This document shows positions 50,644 through 58,627 of a DNA stretch of 64,000 bases, piece after piece (the first letter of the stretch is position 1; every line of letters starts with the position of its first letter). Under the pieces are notes generated by a model that made no database searches, had not been told where the DNA came from, and saw only the letters and a list, made by a program, of their open reading frames with translations. The stretch is from Azospirillum soli (GTDB taxonomy: Bacteria; Pseudomonadota; Alphaproteobacteria; Azospirillales; Azospirillaceae), in contig NZ_JAGINQ010000011.1 of the NCBI RefSeq assembly GCF_017876165.1, positions 152,766 to 216,765 of the forward strand, read 5' to 3'. The position numbers and the translations under genes were made by a program.

Positions 50644-51147
50644 ATGTTTAAACGGGTGATGAGGGGGCGGGTGGCTTTGTTCGCCCTGGCTGTCGCGCTG
50701 GCCGGGTGCCAGTTCCCAGGCTTCGAACCGCCGCGCCGGACAGCCGCCGGGTTGCCGCCCCCCTCCCTTCCGAAGCCCCCGCCGGAGGAACGCGGCATCT
50801 GGATCGTCGGCAGCCCGTCCGGCGAAGGTCCGATCCGCACGGCATCCGAACGCTTCGGTGGTTCGGCCGACACCAAGCCGCGCCTCGTTGCCGAGGGCAC
50901 CGGCCCCGGCTTCCGGACTTTCTGCGCCGGGGTGGGACTGGAACACCCGGACATGGTCGTGTCCGACCGCCCCGTCCGGCCGGAGGAGGTCAAGCGCTGC
51001 CGCGCCAAGGGCATCACCATGACCGAATACCAGCTTGGTCCCAAGCAGTACGTCTATGTGAAGGACGCCCACATGGCGACCATTCCCGGCGTGCGCGACT
51101 TCACCGAAAGCTGGGGCGTGACCGGCAAGCCGGTGAGCGGCGCGTAA
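50644..51147 (+). CDS. PstS-like mini-lipoprotein (single lobe of a phosphate-binding protein)
   Basis: 167 residues. A lipoprotein signal peptide (ALFALAVALAGC) places the lipidated Cys at about residue 22, followed by a Pro-rich spacer. The rest resembles the first lobe of PstS phosphate-binding proteins: RTASERFGGSADTKPRLVAE, then GTGPGFRTFCAGVGLEHPDM (compare the STGTGGGFKLFCAGVG pattern in PstS), then VKRCRAKGITMTEYQLG. It stops after the point where PstS would enter its second lobe, so it is about half the usual size. The ATG at 50644 follows AAGGAAGA. It lies 43 bp after the hybrid kinase gene and could be an input or partner for it, which is inference. Confidence 0.65.
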   Translation: MFKRVMRGRVALFALAVALAGCQFPGFEPPRRTAAGLPPPSLPKPPPEERGIWIVGSPSGEGPIRTASERFGGSADTKPRLVAEGTGPGFRTFCAGVGLEHPDMVVSDRPVRPEEVKRCRAKGITMTEYQLGPKQYVYVKDAHMATIPGVRDFTESWGVTGKPVSGA

Positions 51148-51783
51148 GCCGCGGTAAGCTGCGATTTCGACACGCCGATGGTCGAGGAAGCCCGGCCTCA
51201 CGCCTGCGCGCGGCACGGCCGGGTGCGCCTCTGGAGGCGTTTGGACTTGATCAATTCCGCGAGGTCCTCATGGTCGTTCGGCCGCCGATGCGGCCGTCGA
51301 TCGGTTTTGGGCCTCGCTTGAGACTTGGGGCGGAGCCTGCCGTTCGAAGATCCCGCGACATCGCCCGGCGTCGTCTGTGCCGGGTGTCGCGCATCGCTGC
51401 AAACACCGCGCGCATCTTCATAAGCACGGGCAATCCGCGTTCTTAGATTTTCCGGTCCAGCACGATCCGGACGCCCACCCATACGAATGAAATCAAAGTA
51501 ATTGCGACCGTATGTCGCGATTGATTAGCTCATATAATTATCTCTCGCGAAAATAACGAAAACTGCGATTCGCCATGGGATAATACCTATGAGTGTTGTA
51601 GAGGCGTGTTGGTGTTTCAGTTTTTTCAAAATAGCATAAAATATATTAAGGGCCTTGTATATTGCGGCCAATAGCGCTGTTTTAAAATACATATGCAACC
51701 GCAAATTCTCGTAAGCTTGAGTCATGTTTCGACGTGTCATATGGTCCACGCCAATGGCTCGTCATGAGTTAGGAATAATACTT
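51148..51783. other. AT-rich non-coding region before the decarboxylase–AidA operon
   Basis: About 640 bp. The right half (about 51420–51780) is very AT-rich compared with the genome background, with runs such as those around 51610–51660. No gene is supported; short frames on both strands (for example 51525–51749 minus) resemble nothing. A TATAAT word is at 51533–51538, but no convincing −35 element lies at the right distance. The region is likely to hold the operon promoter and upstream control sites, and possibly a horizontally acquired boundary. Confidence 0.45.
51501..51521. promoter_or_regulatory. Imperfect inverted repeat upstream of the decarboxylase operon
   Basis: ATTGCGAC-CGTAT-GTCGCGAT has 8-bp arms with one mismatch and a 5-bp spacer. 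It lies about 260 bp upstream of the decarboxylase start in the AT-rich control region. It could be an operator for the operon. I do not recognise the regulator type. Confidence 0.35.
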
Positions 51784-53373
51784 ATGTATACTTCTTCCTT
51801 ATCAAAGCGGCCTCGCCCTTTGTCAATCGGCGCGGTGAATTCCTCACCCGCTGAAGAGTTCATGAATGCCTTTGACGTGGCGAGCTTCAACACGGCGGTC
51901 GACATCGCCGCCGGCAAGCTTTCCGAGTTGCTGGAAAGCGACGAGATCCAGGGTGTCGTCCTGGAAAGGCCGAACAGCTTGCTGGCCGCCGCGCGGGCGC
52001 TGATGGTCGGGCCGAAGGACAGCTTCGACACCAGGCGCTTCGCCGACATCCTCGACCTCTACATCCGCACGGGCATCAAGGTGAATTCGCGGGGCTACAT
52101 GGCCCGGCAGTTCTCCTCCGTCGTGCCGGTGTCAGCCGTCTTCGACATGGTCAGCGCCATGGCGCCGCAGCCCGCCTCCTATTATGAGGCCGGGCAGTTG
52201 GCGAACGTCGCCGACAAGCTCATCGCGGAGGAGTTCGGTCGCCTGCTGGGGTGGGAGCCCGGCCGGTTCGACATGGTGACCACCTCCGGCGCGTCGCTCG
52301 CCAACATGACCGCCGTGCTGGTGGCCCGCAACCGCAAGCTGGGCAACAGCTGGACCGACGGCGTGAGCGCCATGGGCCGTGGGCGGGGCCGGCCGGCCAT
52401 CGCCTTCGGCGCGGAATCGCACTATTCGGTCAGCCGGCTCGCCGGGATCCTGGGGTTGGGCGTCGATCAGGTGGTCCGCATGCCGCTGAACGACCGCCGG
52501 CAGATCGACATCGACGGCGCAGTGGCGGCGCTGGACGAGGCGAAGGCGCGCGGGCTCGATGTGTTCTGCATCGTCGGCGCGGCCGGCACCACCTCCGTCG
52601 GCGCCATCGACCCGCTGGAGGACCTCGCGGCCGAGGCGCGCAGGCGCGACGCGTGGTTCCACGTGGACGCCGCGCACAACGGTGCGCTGCTCGTCTCCGA
52701 CCGTCTGCGCCCGCGCCTGAAGGGGTTGGAGCTGGCGGACTCCTTCTGCCTGGACGCGCACAAGACCCTGTTCGTGCCGGCGCTGTGCACCTTGCTGTTC
52801 TACCGCGACCCCGAGGCGGCCAGCGCCGCCTTCCCGGAAAAGCACAGCTATGTCTTCGACCCCGTCGAGGACGAGATGAGCCGTTTCCAGAGCGGCATCA
52901 AGAACTTCGAATGCACCAAGCGTCCGGCCATCCTGAATTTGTGGCTGGTCTGGGCGCTGTTCGGCCGACGCTTCTTCGAACAGAAGCTGGACTTTTTGGT
53001 CGATCTGACCCGGCAGGCGCACGACCATCTGGCCGCCCAGCCGGATTTCGAGGTTCTGCACCAGCCGGAATCCAACATCCTGTGCTTCGTGCACCGGCCC
53101 GCCGGGCTGCCGGAATCGCAGCTCAGCGCCTTGCAGCTGGCGTTGCGCGACCGCATCCGGGCGGAGGGGCGCTACTTCATCTCCAAGGTGGAGCTGGACG
53201 GTTCGACGGTCCTGCGGATCGTGATGATGAACCATCAGATCGGCCTGTCCGACATCGACGCCCTGACCAACGAAATCCGCCGGCACGCCCGCGAGATACG
53301 CCGCGACTGGGCCGGTGAGAGCACGCGCAACGACAACAAGCCTCATATTTGGACGGTGGAAAAAACATGCTGA
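51784..53373 (+). CDS. PLP-dependent group II amino acid decarboxylase
   Basis: A 529-residue enzyme of the glutamate/aromatic/diaminobutyrate decarboxylase fold. The PLP lysine is Lys327 in FCLDAHKTLFVP, preceded by the PLP-ring Asp in WFHVDAAHNGALL. The early region SYYEAGQLANVADKLIAEEF and VTTSGASLANMTAV are conserved. The ATG at 51784 follows TTAGGAATAA; longer starts up to 51724 are less supported. The stop overlaps the start of the PaaK-like gene by 7 bp. It is the first gene of a six-gene coupled operon. The amino acid substrate cannot be predicted; glutamate, diaminobutyrate or aromatic acids are all possible. Confidence 0.82.
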   Translation: MYTSSLSKRPRPLSIGAVNSSPAEEFMNAFDVASFNTAVDIAAGKLSELLESDEIQGVVLERPNSLLAAARALMVGPKDSFDTRRFADILDLYIRTGIKVNSRGYMARQFSSVVPVSAVFDMVSAMAPQPASYYEAGQLANVADKLIAEEFGRLLGWEPGRFDMVTTSGASLANMTAVLVARNRKLGNSWTDGVSAMGRGRGRPAIAFGAESHYSVSRLAGILGLGVDQVVRMPLNDRRQIDIDGAVAALDEAKARGLDVFCIVGAAGTTSVGAIDPLEDLAAEARRRDAWFHVDAAHNGALLVSDRLRPRLKGLELADSFCLDAHKTLFVPALCTLLFYRDPEAASAAFPEKHSYVFDPVEDEMSRFQSGIKNFECTKRPAILNLWLVWALFGRRFFEQKLDFLVDLTRQAHDHLAAQPDFEVLHQPESNILCFVHRPAGLPESQLSALQLALRDRIRAEGRYFISKVELDGSTVLRIVMMNHQIGLSDIDALTNEIRRHAREIRRDWAGESTRNDNKPHIWTVEKTC

Positions 53374-54911
53374 CGCAGCAGGCGGACGCAAATCTTTCCG
53401 GGCAGGAGCTTGCCCTTTCGGTCATGCCGGACGCGGTGATGCAGCCCCGCGGCGTCGATGACGTGCTGGCGCTGCCGTCCTTCCTGTCGGTGCTGCGGGA
53501 CGCGGAAAAGCGGCTCGGCCGCACGGTGGACGAAATACCGTCGGACGTGCAGGACGCCCTGGTGCAGCGCCGCCTGCGCCAGCTGGTGGAGATCGCGCGC
53601 GTCAACCCGCTGTGGCGCGCCCGCATCGACGGCGCGGTCGGCGACGCGCCGGTGGACAGCTTCGAAGCCTTCCAGGCCCTGCCGATCACCGACAAGGACA
53701 CCTTCCGCGAGTTGTTCACGGAGGCCCGCCCCGGCATGGTGGTGCCCATCGACCGCTGCGGGTTCGAGGTCGTGGCGAGCGGCGGCACCTCCTCCGGCAA
53801 GCCGTCGGAGACCGTCTACCCGCTGGACGAATTGCAGGAGACCTACGGCTGGGCCGGCGCCTTCATGGGCCGGCACATGATGGCCCATCACCTGCCGGGC
53901 AACGGCGCCAAGTGGGTCGCGACCACGCTCGCCGACTATCAGATGTGGAGCAGCGGCACCATGGTCGGCGGGGTGCTCCAGAAGATCCCCGGCGTCAACT
54001 ACATCGGCGCCGGCCCGATGAGCAAGGACGTGTTCCAGCTGATGATGTCCTACCCCGGCCCCAAGGCCATCATGGGCATCACGCAGAGCATCGCGCTGCT
54101 GGCCAGCTTCGCGGACGGCCTGTCGCAGGACGCGCGGGAGAGCTTCCGCGTCGCGCTGTACGGCAGCGGCGTCCTGACGCCGAAGGTCCGCGCCGACCTG
54201 AAGGCGGCCTACCCGAACCTGTCGATCCTCAGCTACTTCGCCGCCACCCAGGCGGAGACCATCGGCCTTCAGCTGGACGCGGACAGCCCGCTGCTGACCA
54301 CCGTTCCCGGCCTGCATCTGGTGGAGATCGTCGACGCCGACGGCCGCTGGGTGAGGGAAGGGGAGGAGGGCGAGCTGGTCGTCACCCGCCTGTTCGGCAA
54401 CGCCGCGCCATGCCTGCGCTACAAGGTCGGCGACCGGGTGATCCGCCGGGCCGACCGGCGTGACGGCGGCCTGAACGCCATGCAGTTCGAATACGCCGGC
54501 CGCAGCGGTGACTTCATGCACATCGGCGATTCCCAATACGCCGCCCCGCAGGCGCTGGCCGGCATCATCGAGGAGTTCCGCCGCCATCAGGTGCTGGACA
54601 TCGAGGCGGTCGCCACGGACCTGCAATTCCAGGTCAACCGCGCCAACCGCGAGCTGCATCTGGTGATCGGCGTGCCGGGCGCGCAGATGCTGATCCCGCA
54701 TCTGACCGCTCGCCTTGGTCCGGAGGGGTCGGCGCCGCTGGTCATGGCCGGGCTGATCCGCTCGCTGTCGGTCTTCAACGGGCTGGAAGCGAACGAGGCC
54801 GTGCTGCGCCGGTCCGGCTACAACTTCGGCATCCGCATCGTGGAGCCCGGCGGTCCCGACCTCGTCCGCACCGAAGTGGGCAAGGTGCCGCTCGTCATCG
54901 ACCGCGTCTGA
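53367..54911 (+). CDS. PaaK-like adenylate-forming enzyme
   Basis: A 514-residue enzyme of the phenylacetate-CoA ligase/acyl-adenylate family. The P-loop-type motif is VASGGTSSGKPSETVYPLDE, with catalytic-loop features (YFAATQAETIGLQL) and the hinge-like GRSGDFMHIGDSQY. It would activate a carboxylic acid as an acyl-AMP and pass it to CoA or an amine. The ATG at 53367 overlaps the decarboxylase stop. The pairing with an amine-producing decarboxylase suggests formation of an amide or acylated amine. That is inference. The expected carboxyl-terminal domain is present, so the enzyme looks complete. Confidence 0.75.
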   Translation: MLTQQADANLSGQELALSVMPDAVMQPRGVDDVLALPSFLSVLRDAEKRLGRTVDEIPSDVQDALVQRRLRQLVEIARVNPLWRARIDGAVGDAPVDSFEAFQALPITDKDTFRELFTEARPGMVVPIDRCGFEVVASGGTSSGKPSETVYPLDELQETYGWAGAFMGRHMMAHHLPGNGAKWVATTLADYQMWSSGTMVGGVLQKIPGVNYIGAGPMSKDVFQLMMSYPGPKAIMGITQSIALLASFADGLSQDARESFRVALYGSGVLTPKVRADLKAAYPNLSILSYFAATQAETIGLQLDADSPLLTTVPGLHLVEIVDADGRWVREGEEGELVVTRLFGNAAPCLRYKVGDRVIRRADRRDGGLNAMQFEYAGRSGDFMHIGDSQYAAPQALAGIIEEFRRHQVLDIEAVATDLQFQVNRANRELHLVIGVPGAQMLIPHLTARLGPEGSAPLVMAGLIRSLSVFNGLEANEAVLRRSGYNFGIRIVEPGGPDLVRTEVGKVPLVIDRV

Positions 54912-54967
54912 GAATTCCTCGCCCAACACCCGTCACGAACCATGATGTCCAGGCAAAGAGAGGCTCG

Positions 54968-55456
54968 ATGTCTGTCTTGAACATACAAATCTTCGTGGAT
55001 GTGATCGCCTTGCTGGTCGACAGCCCGGTCGAGGCGGCCGTCTTCCTGTACGACGACAGTCCGGTGACCAGCGCCGGCCGGGGCACGCCGCAGCTGCGCA
55101 GCCCCGTCTATCCCGGCCAGTTGGTGCGCTGGTCGCTGGCGCCCATCGACGTGCAGACGCCGGTCTGGCTGGACAGCCTGACCTTCGGCCCGCATCCGGC
55201 CGATCTGTCCGATGGCGTTCAGATTCCCGATCCGCCGCGCCAGGATCCCATATGGGCCCGGCGCTGGGAAGGCTACGTGCCCTGGGGGCTGCTCCCCGGC
55301 GCCGACTATCCCTACCGCCTGACGCTCGGCTTCGGCGGGGCGATCAAGAGGCTGCTGACCATCGACGGACCGTCGCTGGTCTATGCGCCGCCGCTGGCGG
55401 CCCAGGTGTCCGCCCAGGCCGCCTCCGCGGCGCAGGGAGCCGGCGCGGCCATCTGA
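54968..55456 (+). CDS. AidA/PixA-family protein 1
   Basis: 162 residues with the fold-specific start MSVLNIQIFVDVIALLVDSP. The middle (YPGQLVRWSLAPIDVQTPVW) and the tail (DYPYRLTLGFGGAIKRLLTI) resemble the AidA/PixA (inclusion-body protein) family known from Xenorhabdus, Burkholderia and Ralstonia. It is the most diverged of the four paralogs here and lacks the YYW-type motif seen in the others. It starts 56 bp after the PaaK-like gene. No signal peptide. Confidence 0.65.
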   Translation: MSVLNIQIFVDVIALLVDSPVEAAVFLYDDSPVTSAGRGTPQLRSPVYPGQLVRWSLAPIDVQTPVWLDSLTFGPHPADLSDGVQIPDPPRQDPIWARRWEGYVPWGLLPGADYPYRLTLGFGGAIKRLLTIDGPSLVYAPPLAAQVSAQAASAAQGAGAAI

Positions 55457-55508
55457 CCCGCCTCCACAGATTCGCCCTCCACAGAATCGCTATGAGAAGG
55501 GGACGAAG

Positions 55509-56318
55509 GTGCAGATTTCCATCGTCACAATCATCGACGTCGAAGCGGCCCTGATCGAAGGCACGCTCGACAACAACGCCTACGTCGTGGACAACACGCA
55601 GAACTTCGCCGTTCCCGGCGGCACGTCGGGCGGGCTGTCCACCCAGGTCATCGGCGTGCACAACGCGGACGGGTCGCAGGCGGCGGAAGCCGTGCTGAAC
55701 TGGATCACCGTCGGCGTGTCCGGCGTGCCGAACACGCTGCCGCGCGCGTTCCACCACCGCCACCGCGCGGCGGAGAGCAACGCCCGCCTGCTGACCGCCG
55801 TCAAGGCCGCGCGCACGCCCAACGCCATCGCCAAGCTGCTGGGCGACCACGAGGGCGGCCATCGCGCGCCGTCCCTGCATGTGCGCAACCGCGACGGCGA
55901 GGTGCGGACCCTGCACGGCACGGTGATGAACAGCCACGGCGACCCGGTGGACAAGTTCGACCTCGCCGCGGCCGGCAACCTGCCGCCGGTGGTCACCAAC
56001 ATCTACGGCCCGGCCGTGGACCAGGGCGTGATGTATCCGGCGCTCTACGGCTCGCCCGACGTCTACACCGAGGGCTGGTACTGGAGCGCGTCGGTGGACA
56101 CCAGCAAGGTCGGGCGGCACGTCTACAGCATGGACGTCGTCCTGCACGAGCCGGTGGAGGAAAAGGGCCGCGTCCTGTGGGTGCCGCGCACCTTCACCCA
56201 GACCTCCTCGATCACCGTGATCAAGGCCCTGAACGTCAATGGTTTCACCGGCTGCGTCGCTCCGGGCCTGCTGCCCATGGCGCCGGCGGCCTCGATCTAT
56301 GCGGGAGGCGCGCTATGA
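55509..56318 (+). CDS. AidA/PixA-family protein 2 with internal insertion
   Basis: 269 residues, GTG start at 55509 with GGGGACGAAG upstream. The N-terminal ISIVTIIDVEAALIEGTLDN and the C-terminal EGWYWSASVDTSKVGRHVYS are AidA/PixA-like. About 80 extra residues are inserted between strands (from HHRHRAAESNARLL to VDKFDLAAAGNLPP), rich in Arg and His. The extra length (269 against about 150–190 for its neighbours) may reflect a separate interaction surface. The stop overlaps the next start (ATGA). Confidence 0.65.
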   Translation: MQISIVTIIDVEAALIEGTLDNNAYVVDNTQNFAVPGGTSGGLSTQVIGVHNADGSQAAEAVLNWITVGVSGVPNTLPRAFHHRHRAAESNARLLTAVKAARTPNAIAKLLGDHEGGHRAPSLHVRNRDGEVRTLHGTVMNSHGDPVDKFDLAAAGNLPPVVTNIYGPAVDQGVMYPALYGSPDVYTEGWYWSASVDTSKVGRHVYSMDVVLHEPVEEKGRVLWVPRTFTQTSSITVIKALNVNGFTGCVAPGLLPMAPAASIYAGGAL

Positions 56319-56764
56319 GACAGATCACCATCCGCCTGGTCGTCGACGTCGTCAGCGTGCTGGAGACGGAAACGTTGGCCGGGCATCTCTTCATGTTCGA
56401 CAACAACCGGCTGCATGGTTCGCGCGACCAGAACACCAGCCATCTCGCCACCGCCGTGGCGCCGGGGGACCAGATCATCTGGTCGGTGGTGCCCATCGAA
56501 TGCGAGGCCTACGCCGCGCTGAGCGCGGTCGATGTGCCGGCCGAATTCGTCGAGGTGACGAAGAACACCTATCCAGGGACCAACGTCTCCTACTGGACCG
56601 GCGTGGTGAAGAAGCCGGTGGGCGACCTGTCCTATGGCCTCACCTTCGAGCTCGGGACCAAGACCAAGACCGTGAGCACGGACCGCACCTCCCGCCTGAT
56701 CGACGCGAACGGGGTGCAGCGTTCAAGCAAGGAGACCTCGGAGACTTCGGAGACCGCAGCATGA
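56315..56764 (+). CDS. AidA/PixA-family protein 3
   Basis: 149 residues. The start MRQITIRLVVDVVSVLETET and the motif MFDNNRLHGSRDQNTSHLAT (Asp-Asn) with NVSYWTGVVKKPVG match AidA/PixA members. GGGAGGCG precedes the ATG at 56315, which overlaps the upstream stop. The C-terminal tail is Ser/Thr/Glu-rich (SKETSETSETAA). It is tightly coupled to the next gene (ATGA at 56761). Confidence 0.68.
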   Translation: MRQITIRLVVDVVSVLETETLAGHLFMFDNNRLHGSRDQNTSHLATAVAPGDQIIWSVVPIECEAYAALSAVDVPAEFVEVTKNTYPGTNVSYWTGVVKKPVGDLSYGLTFELGTKTKTVSTDRTSRLIDANGVQRSSKETSETSETAA

Positions 56765-57324
56765 CCAAGAAGCACACGCGCGCGTCGCACGGCGCCGACC
56801 GCAATCCGGCGATCATGCTGGCGGCCACCCAGCTGAACATCGTCACCGTCATCGACGTGGCCGGGGCCGTGCGCACCGACACGCTGGAGAACAACGCCGC
56901 TCTGGTGGACAACAGCGGCTCCAGCACCAACAAGGGCACGTCGAACCTGCGCACCTATTGCCAGCAGGGGCAGGCGCTGAACTGGCTGATCTACTGCATG
57001 GACCAGCAGAAGCGTCCCGACGGCACATGGCCGCCCTTCGCCCGCATCTCCAACATCGTGTTCCTGCACGACGACGGCACCGCACGCTCCAACCAGCTCT
57101 GCATCAACCTGAAGGTCTACGGCGGGCCGGACGCGATGCGCAGCCCCTGGACGCCGGTCTATTATTACTGGGCCGGCATGCTGCGCCCCGATCTGGAACC
57201 CGGCGTCTACAAGTACCGCCTGATCATCGAGTGCGACACCGAGGATCCCGACAAGAAAAAGTATTTCGAACTGGACGGTCCGTCCTTGGAGGTCGTCGCC
57301 ATGGATCAGGCCAACGCTGCCTGA
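56761..57324 (+). CDS. AidA/PixA-family protein 4
   Basis: 187 residues. A basic N-terminal extension (MTKKHTRASHGADRNP) precedes the typical LNIVTVIDVAGAVRTDTLEN, then LVDNSGSSTNKGTSNLRTYC, and the aromatic motif YYYWAGMLRPDLEPGVYKYR. A cysteine-containing core distinguishes it. The ATG at 56761 overlaps the upstream TGA. It is the last gene before a strong terminator at 57334–57368, which marks the operon end. Confidence 0.7.
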   Translation: MTKKHTRASHGADRNPAIMLAATQLNIVTVIDVAGAVRTDTLENNAALVDNSGSSTNKGTSNLRTYCQQGQALNWLIYCMDQQKRPDGTWPPFARISNIVFLHDDGTARSNQLCINLKVYGGPDAMRSPWTPVYYYWAGMLRPDLEPGVYKYRLIIECDTEDPDKKKYFELDGPSLEVVAMDQANAA

Positions 57325-57333
57325 CCTTCGGCC

Positions 57334-57368
57334 GAGCGTGGCCGCGAAATTCGCGAGCGGCCACGCTC
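57334..57368. terminator. Perfect bidirectional terminator hairpin
   Basis: GAGCGTGGCCGC (57334–57345) and GCGGCCACGCTC (57357–57368) are perfect 12-bp arms around an 11-base loop that can itself pair (CGCGAA/TTCGCG). It sits 10 bp after the last AidA stop and 18 bp before the stop of the convergent response regulator gene. Confidence 0.75.
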
Positions 57369-57386
57369 TGCCGCCGCCCCTTTGAA

Positions 57387-57734
57387 CTATTGTCCGAAGG
57401 CCGCCGCGATTTCCTCCCGGCGCCAAGGTTTGGGGACGAACGGAAAATCCGCGACCTGCTCCCGGTCCACATAGCCGGAGGTCAGCACCACCTTCACGTC
57501 GGGCCGCCGGCGTGTGATCTCGCGGGCCAGTTCCGTCCCGTTCATGCCGGGCATGCGGACATCGGCGAAGACGCAGCGGATGTGCGCCTGTTCGCGGAGC
57601 AGGCGCAAGGCCTCGGCGCCGCTGTAGACATCGTAGACGGCGAAGTCCAGTTCCTCGAACAGATCGACCGCGAGTTCGCGCACACGCGGGTCGTCCTCCA
57701 CCACCAGCACGGAACGATTCCGCCGATCCGGCAT
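57387..57734 (-). CDS. Single-domain response regulator
   Basis: 115 residues, a stand-alone receiver domain. It has VLVVEDDPRVRELAVDLF, Asp58 in CVFADVRMPGMNG, and the Lys in VPKPWRREEI. With no output domain it may act by phosphotransfer or protein–protein contact, like CheY- or Spo0F-type regulators. It starts one base after the XRE regulator stop, so the two form an operon. It is convergent with the AidA operon. Its kinase is not next to it; the hybrid kinase at 48195 is one candidate. Confidence 0.85.
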   Translation of the reverse strand: MPDRRNRSVLVVEDDPRVRELAVDLFEELDFAVYDVYSGAEALRLLREQAHIRCVFADVRMPGMNGTELAREITRRRPDVKVVLTSGYVDREQVADFPFVPKPWRREEIAAAFGQ

Positions 57735-57735
57735 G

Positions 57736-58218
57736 TCAAGCCTCCGCGCCGTCTTCTCCGCTCATGTTTCCCAGTGCCTTGAACAGGTCGTAGGTCTGCC
57801 GGCGCACTTTGGGATTGGCGATGCGGTAGTAGGCGCGGACGAGTTCCAGGGTTTCCCGCTTCGCCATCACGCTGTCGTCAGCCGACGCGCCTGGGGCATC
57901 GGCGGAGGTGGCGCCCGGATGGCCGCGGGCTTGCAACAGGTTGCCGGGCATGTCGTCGAAGAAGAAGCTCACCGGCACGTCCAGAACCTCGGCCATGGTC
58001 CAGAGCCGTGACGCCGAGATGCGGTTGGCGCCCCGTTCGTATTTCTGGATCTGCTGGAAGGTCAAGCCGAGCGCCTCTCCCAAGGCGGCCTGGCTGAGGC
58101 CCAGCAACGTGCGGCGCAGACGGACCCGCGCGCCGACATGCACGTCGACGGCATCCGGGGCGTCGTCGTTCCGGGCTTCAGGTTCACGATGTTGAACGGT
58201 GCTGATTCTGCGTGGCAT
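57736..58218 (-). CDS. XRE-family transcriptional regulator
   Basis: About 160 residues. A Cro/CI-type helix-turn-helix occupies about residues 30–85 (ARVRLRRTLLGLSQAALGEA, then FQQIQKYERGANRIS). A flexible acidic segment and a helical tail (LVRAYYRIANPKVRRQTYDL) follow. FFFDDMPGN after the helix-turn-helix is common in alphaproteobacterial XRE proteins. The ATG at 58218 follows AGGGGGCC; the frame is open to 58551 but the upstream part is not protein-like. It is divergent from the TetR gene. The downstream receiver gene follows at once. Confidence 0.83.
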   Translation of the reverse strand: MPRRISTVQHREPEARNDDAPDAVDVHVGARVRLRRTLLGLSQAALGEALGLTFQQIQKYERGANRISASRLWTMAEVLDVPVSFFFDDMPGNLLQARGHPGATSADAPGASADDSVMAKRETLELVRAYYRIANPKVRRQTYDLFKALGNMSGEDGAEA

Positions 58219-58627
58219 GGTGGCCCCCTTCGGAAGGCTTGGGGGGATAACACAGTGCGCCTGTCGGGCAAAGGCGCAGCTGAAGCTTGGCCTGAGACAA
58301 TCTTGGGACATGGCGCATGGCGGGCGGTTCAGAGGGCTGTCGTTTCCGACGGGTTGGCAGAAAGACCGAGCACGGCTTCGGGGCTTGCCATAAGGGCCGC
58401 TTGCCCCAAGTTTGGTCCCGCGCGGTCGGTCCTGGCGGCCTTCCGCAGGAGAGGAATGTGGGACACCGATCGGAGTCTTCCAGGCGTTGCCTTTGTGGAA
58501 TGTCTGGGGAGGGGGCATCCCAGGAATCGCTGTGACAAAGTTGATGGACATGCGGTCGCCCCAACGCTAGATTTCAGCCGGGAGTGGGTAAGTGAGTGCT
58601 CACTTATAGAAGGCCGGTTCAGCGTAC
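58219..58627. other. Divergent intergenic region between XRE and TetR genes
   Basis: About 410 bp with no supported gene. It must carry promoters for both regulator genes. The only clear symmetry is the 18-bp palindrome at 58589–58606, annotated separately. Long minus-strand frames through this region are chance frames. Confidence 0.5.
58589..58606. promoter_or_regulatory. Perfect palindromic TetR-type operator
   Basis: TAAGTGAG-TG-CTCACTTA is a perfect inverted repeat with 8-bp arms and a 2-bp centre. It ends 21 bp before the TetR start codon. The position and form fit autoregulation by the TetR protein and control of the RND efflux genes downstream. Confidence 0.75.

Noticed and set aside
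48156..51044. Long minus-strand open frame of about 960 codons.
   Set aside because: It is opposite the hybrid kinase and PstS-like genes, whose domains are clear. No family motif is seen in the antisense frame.
51525..51749. 74-codon minus-strand frame in the AT-rich region before the decarboxylase gene.
   Set aside because: It occupies AT-rich control DNA with no ribosome binding site and no recognisable motif.
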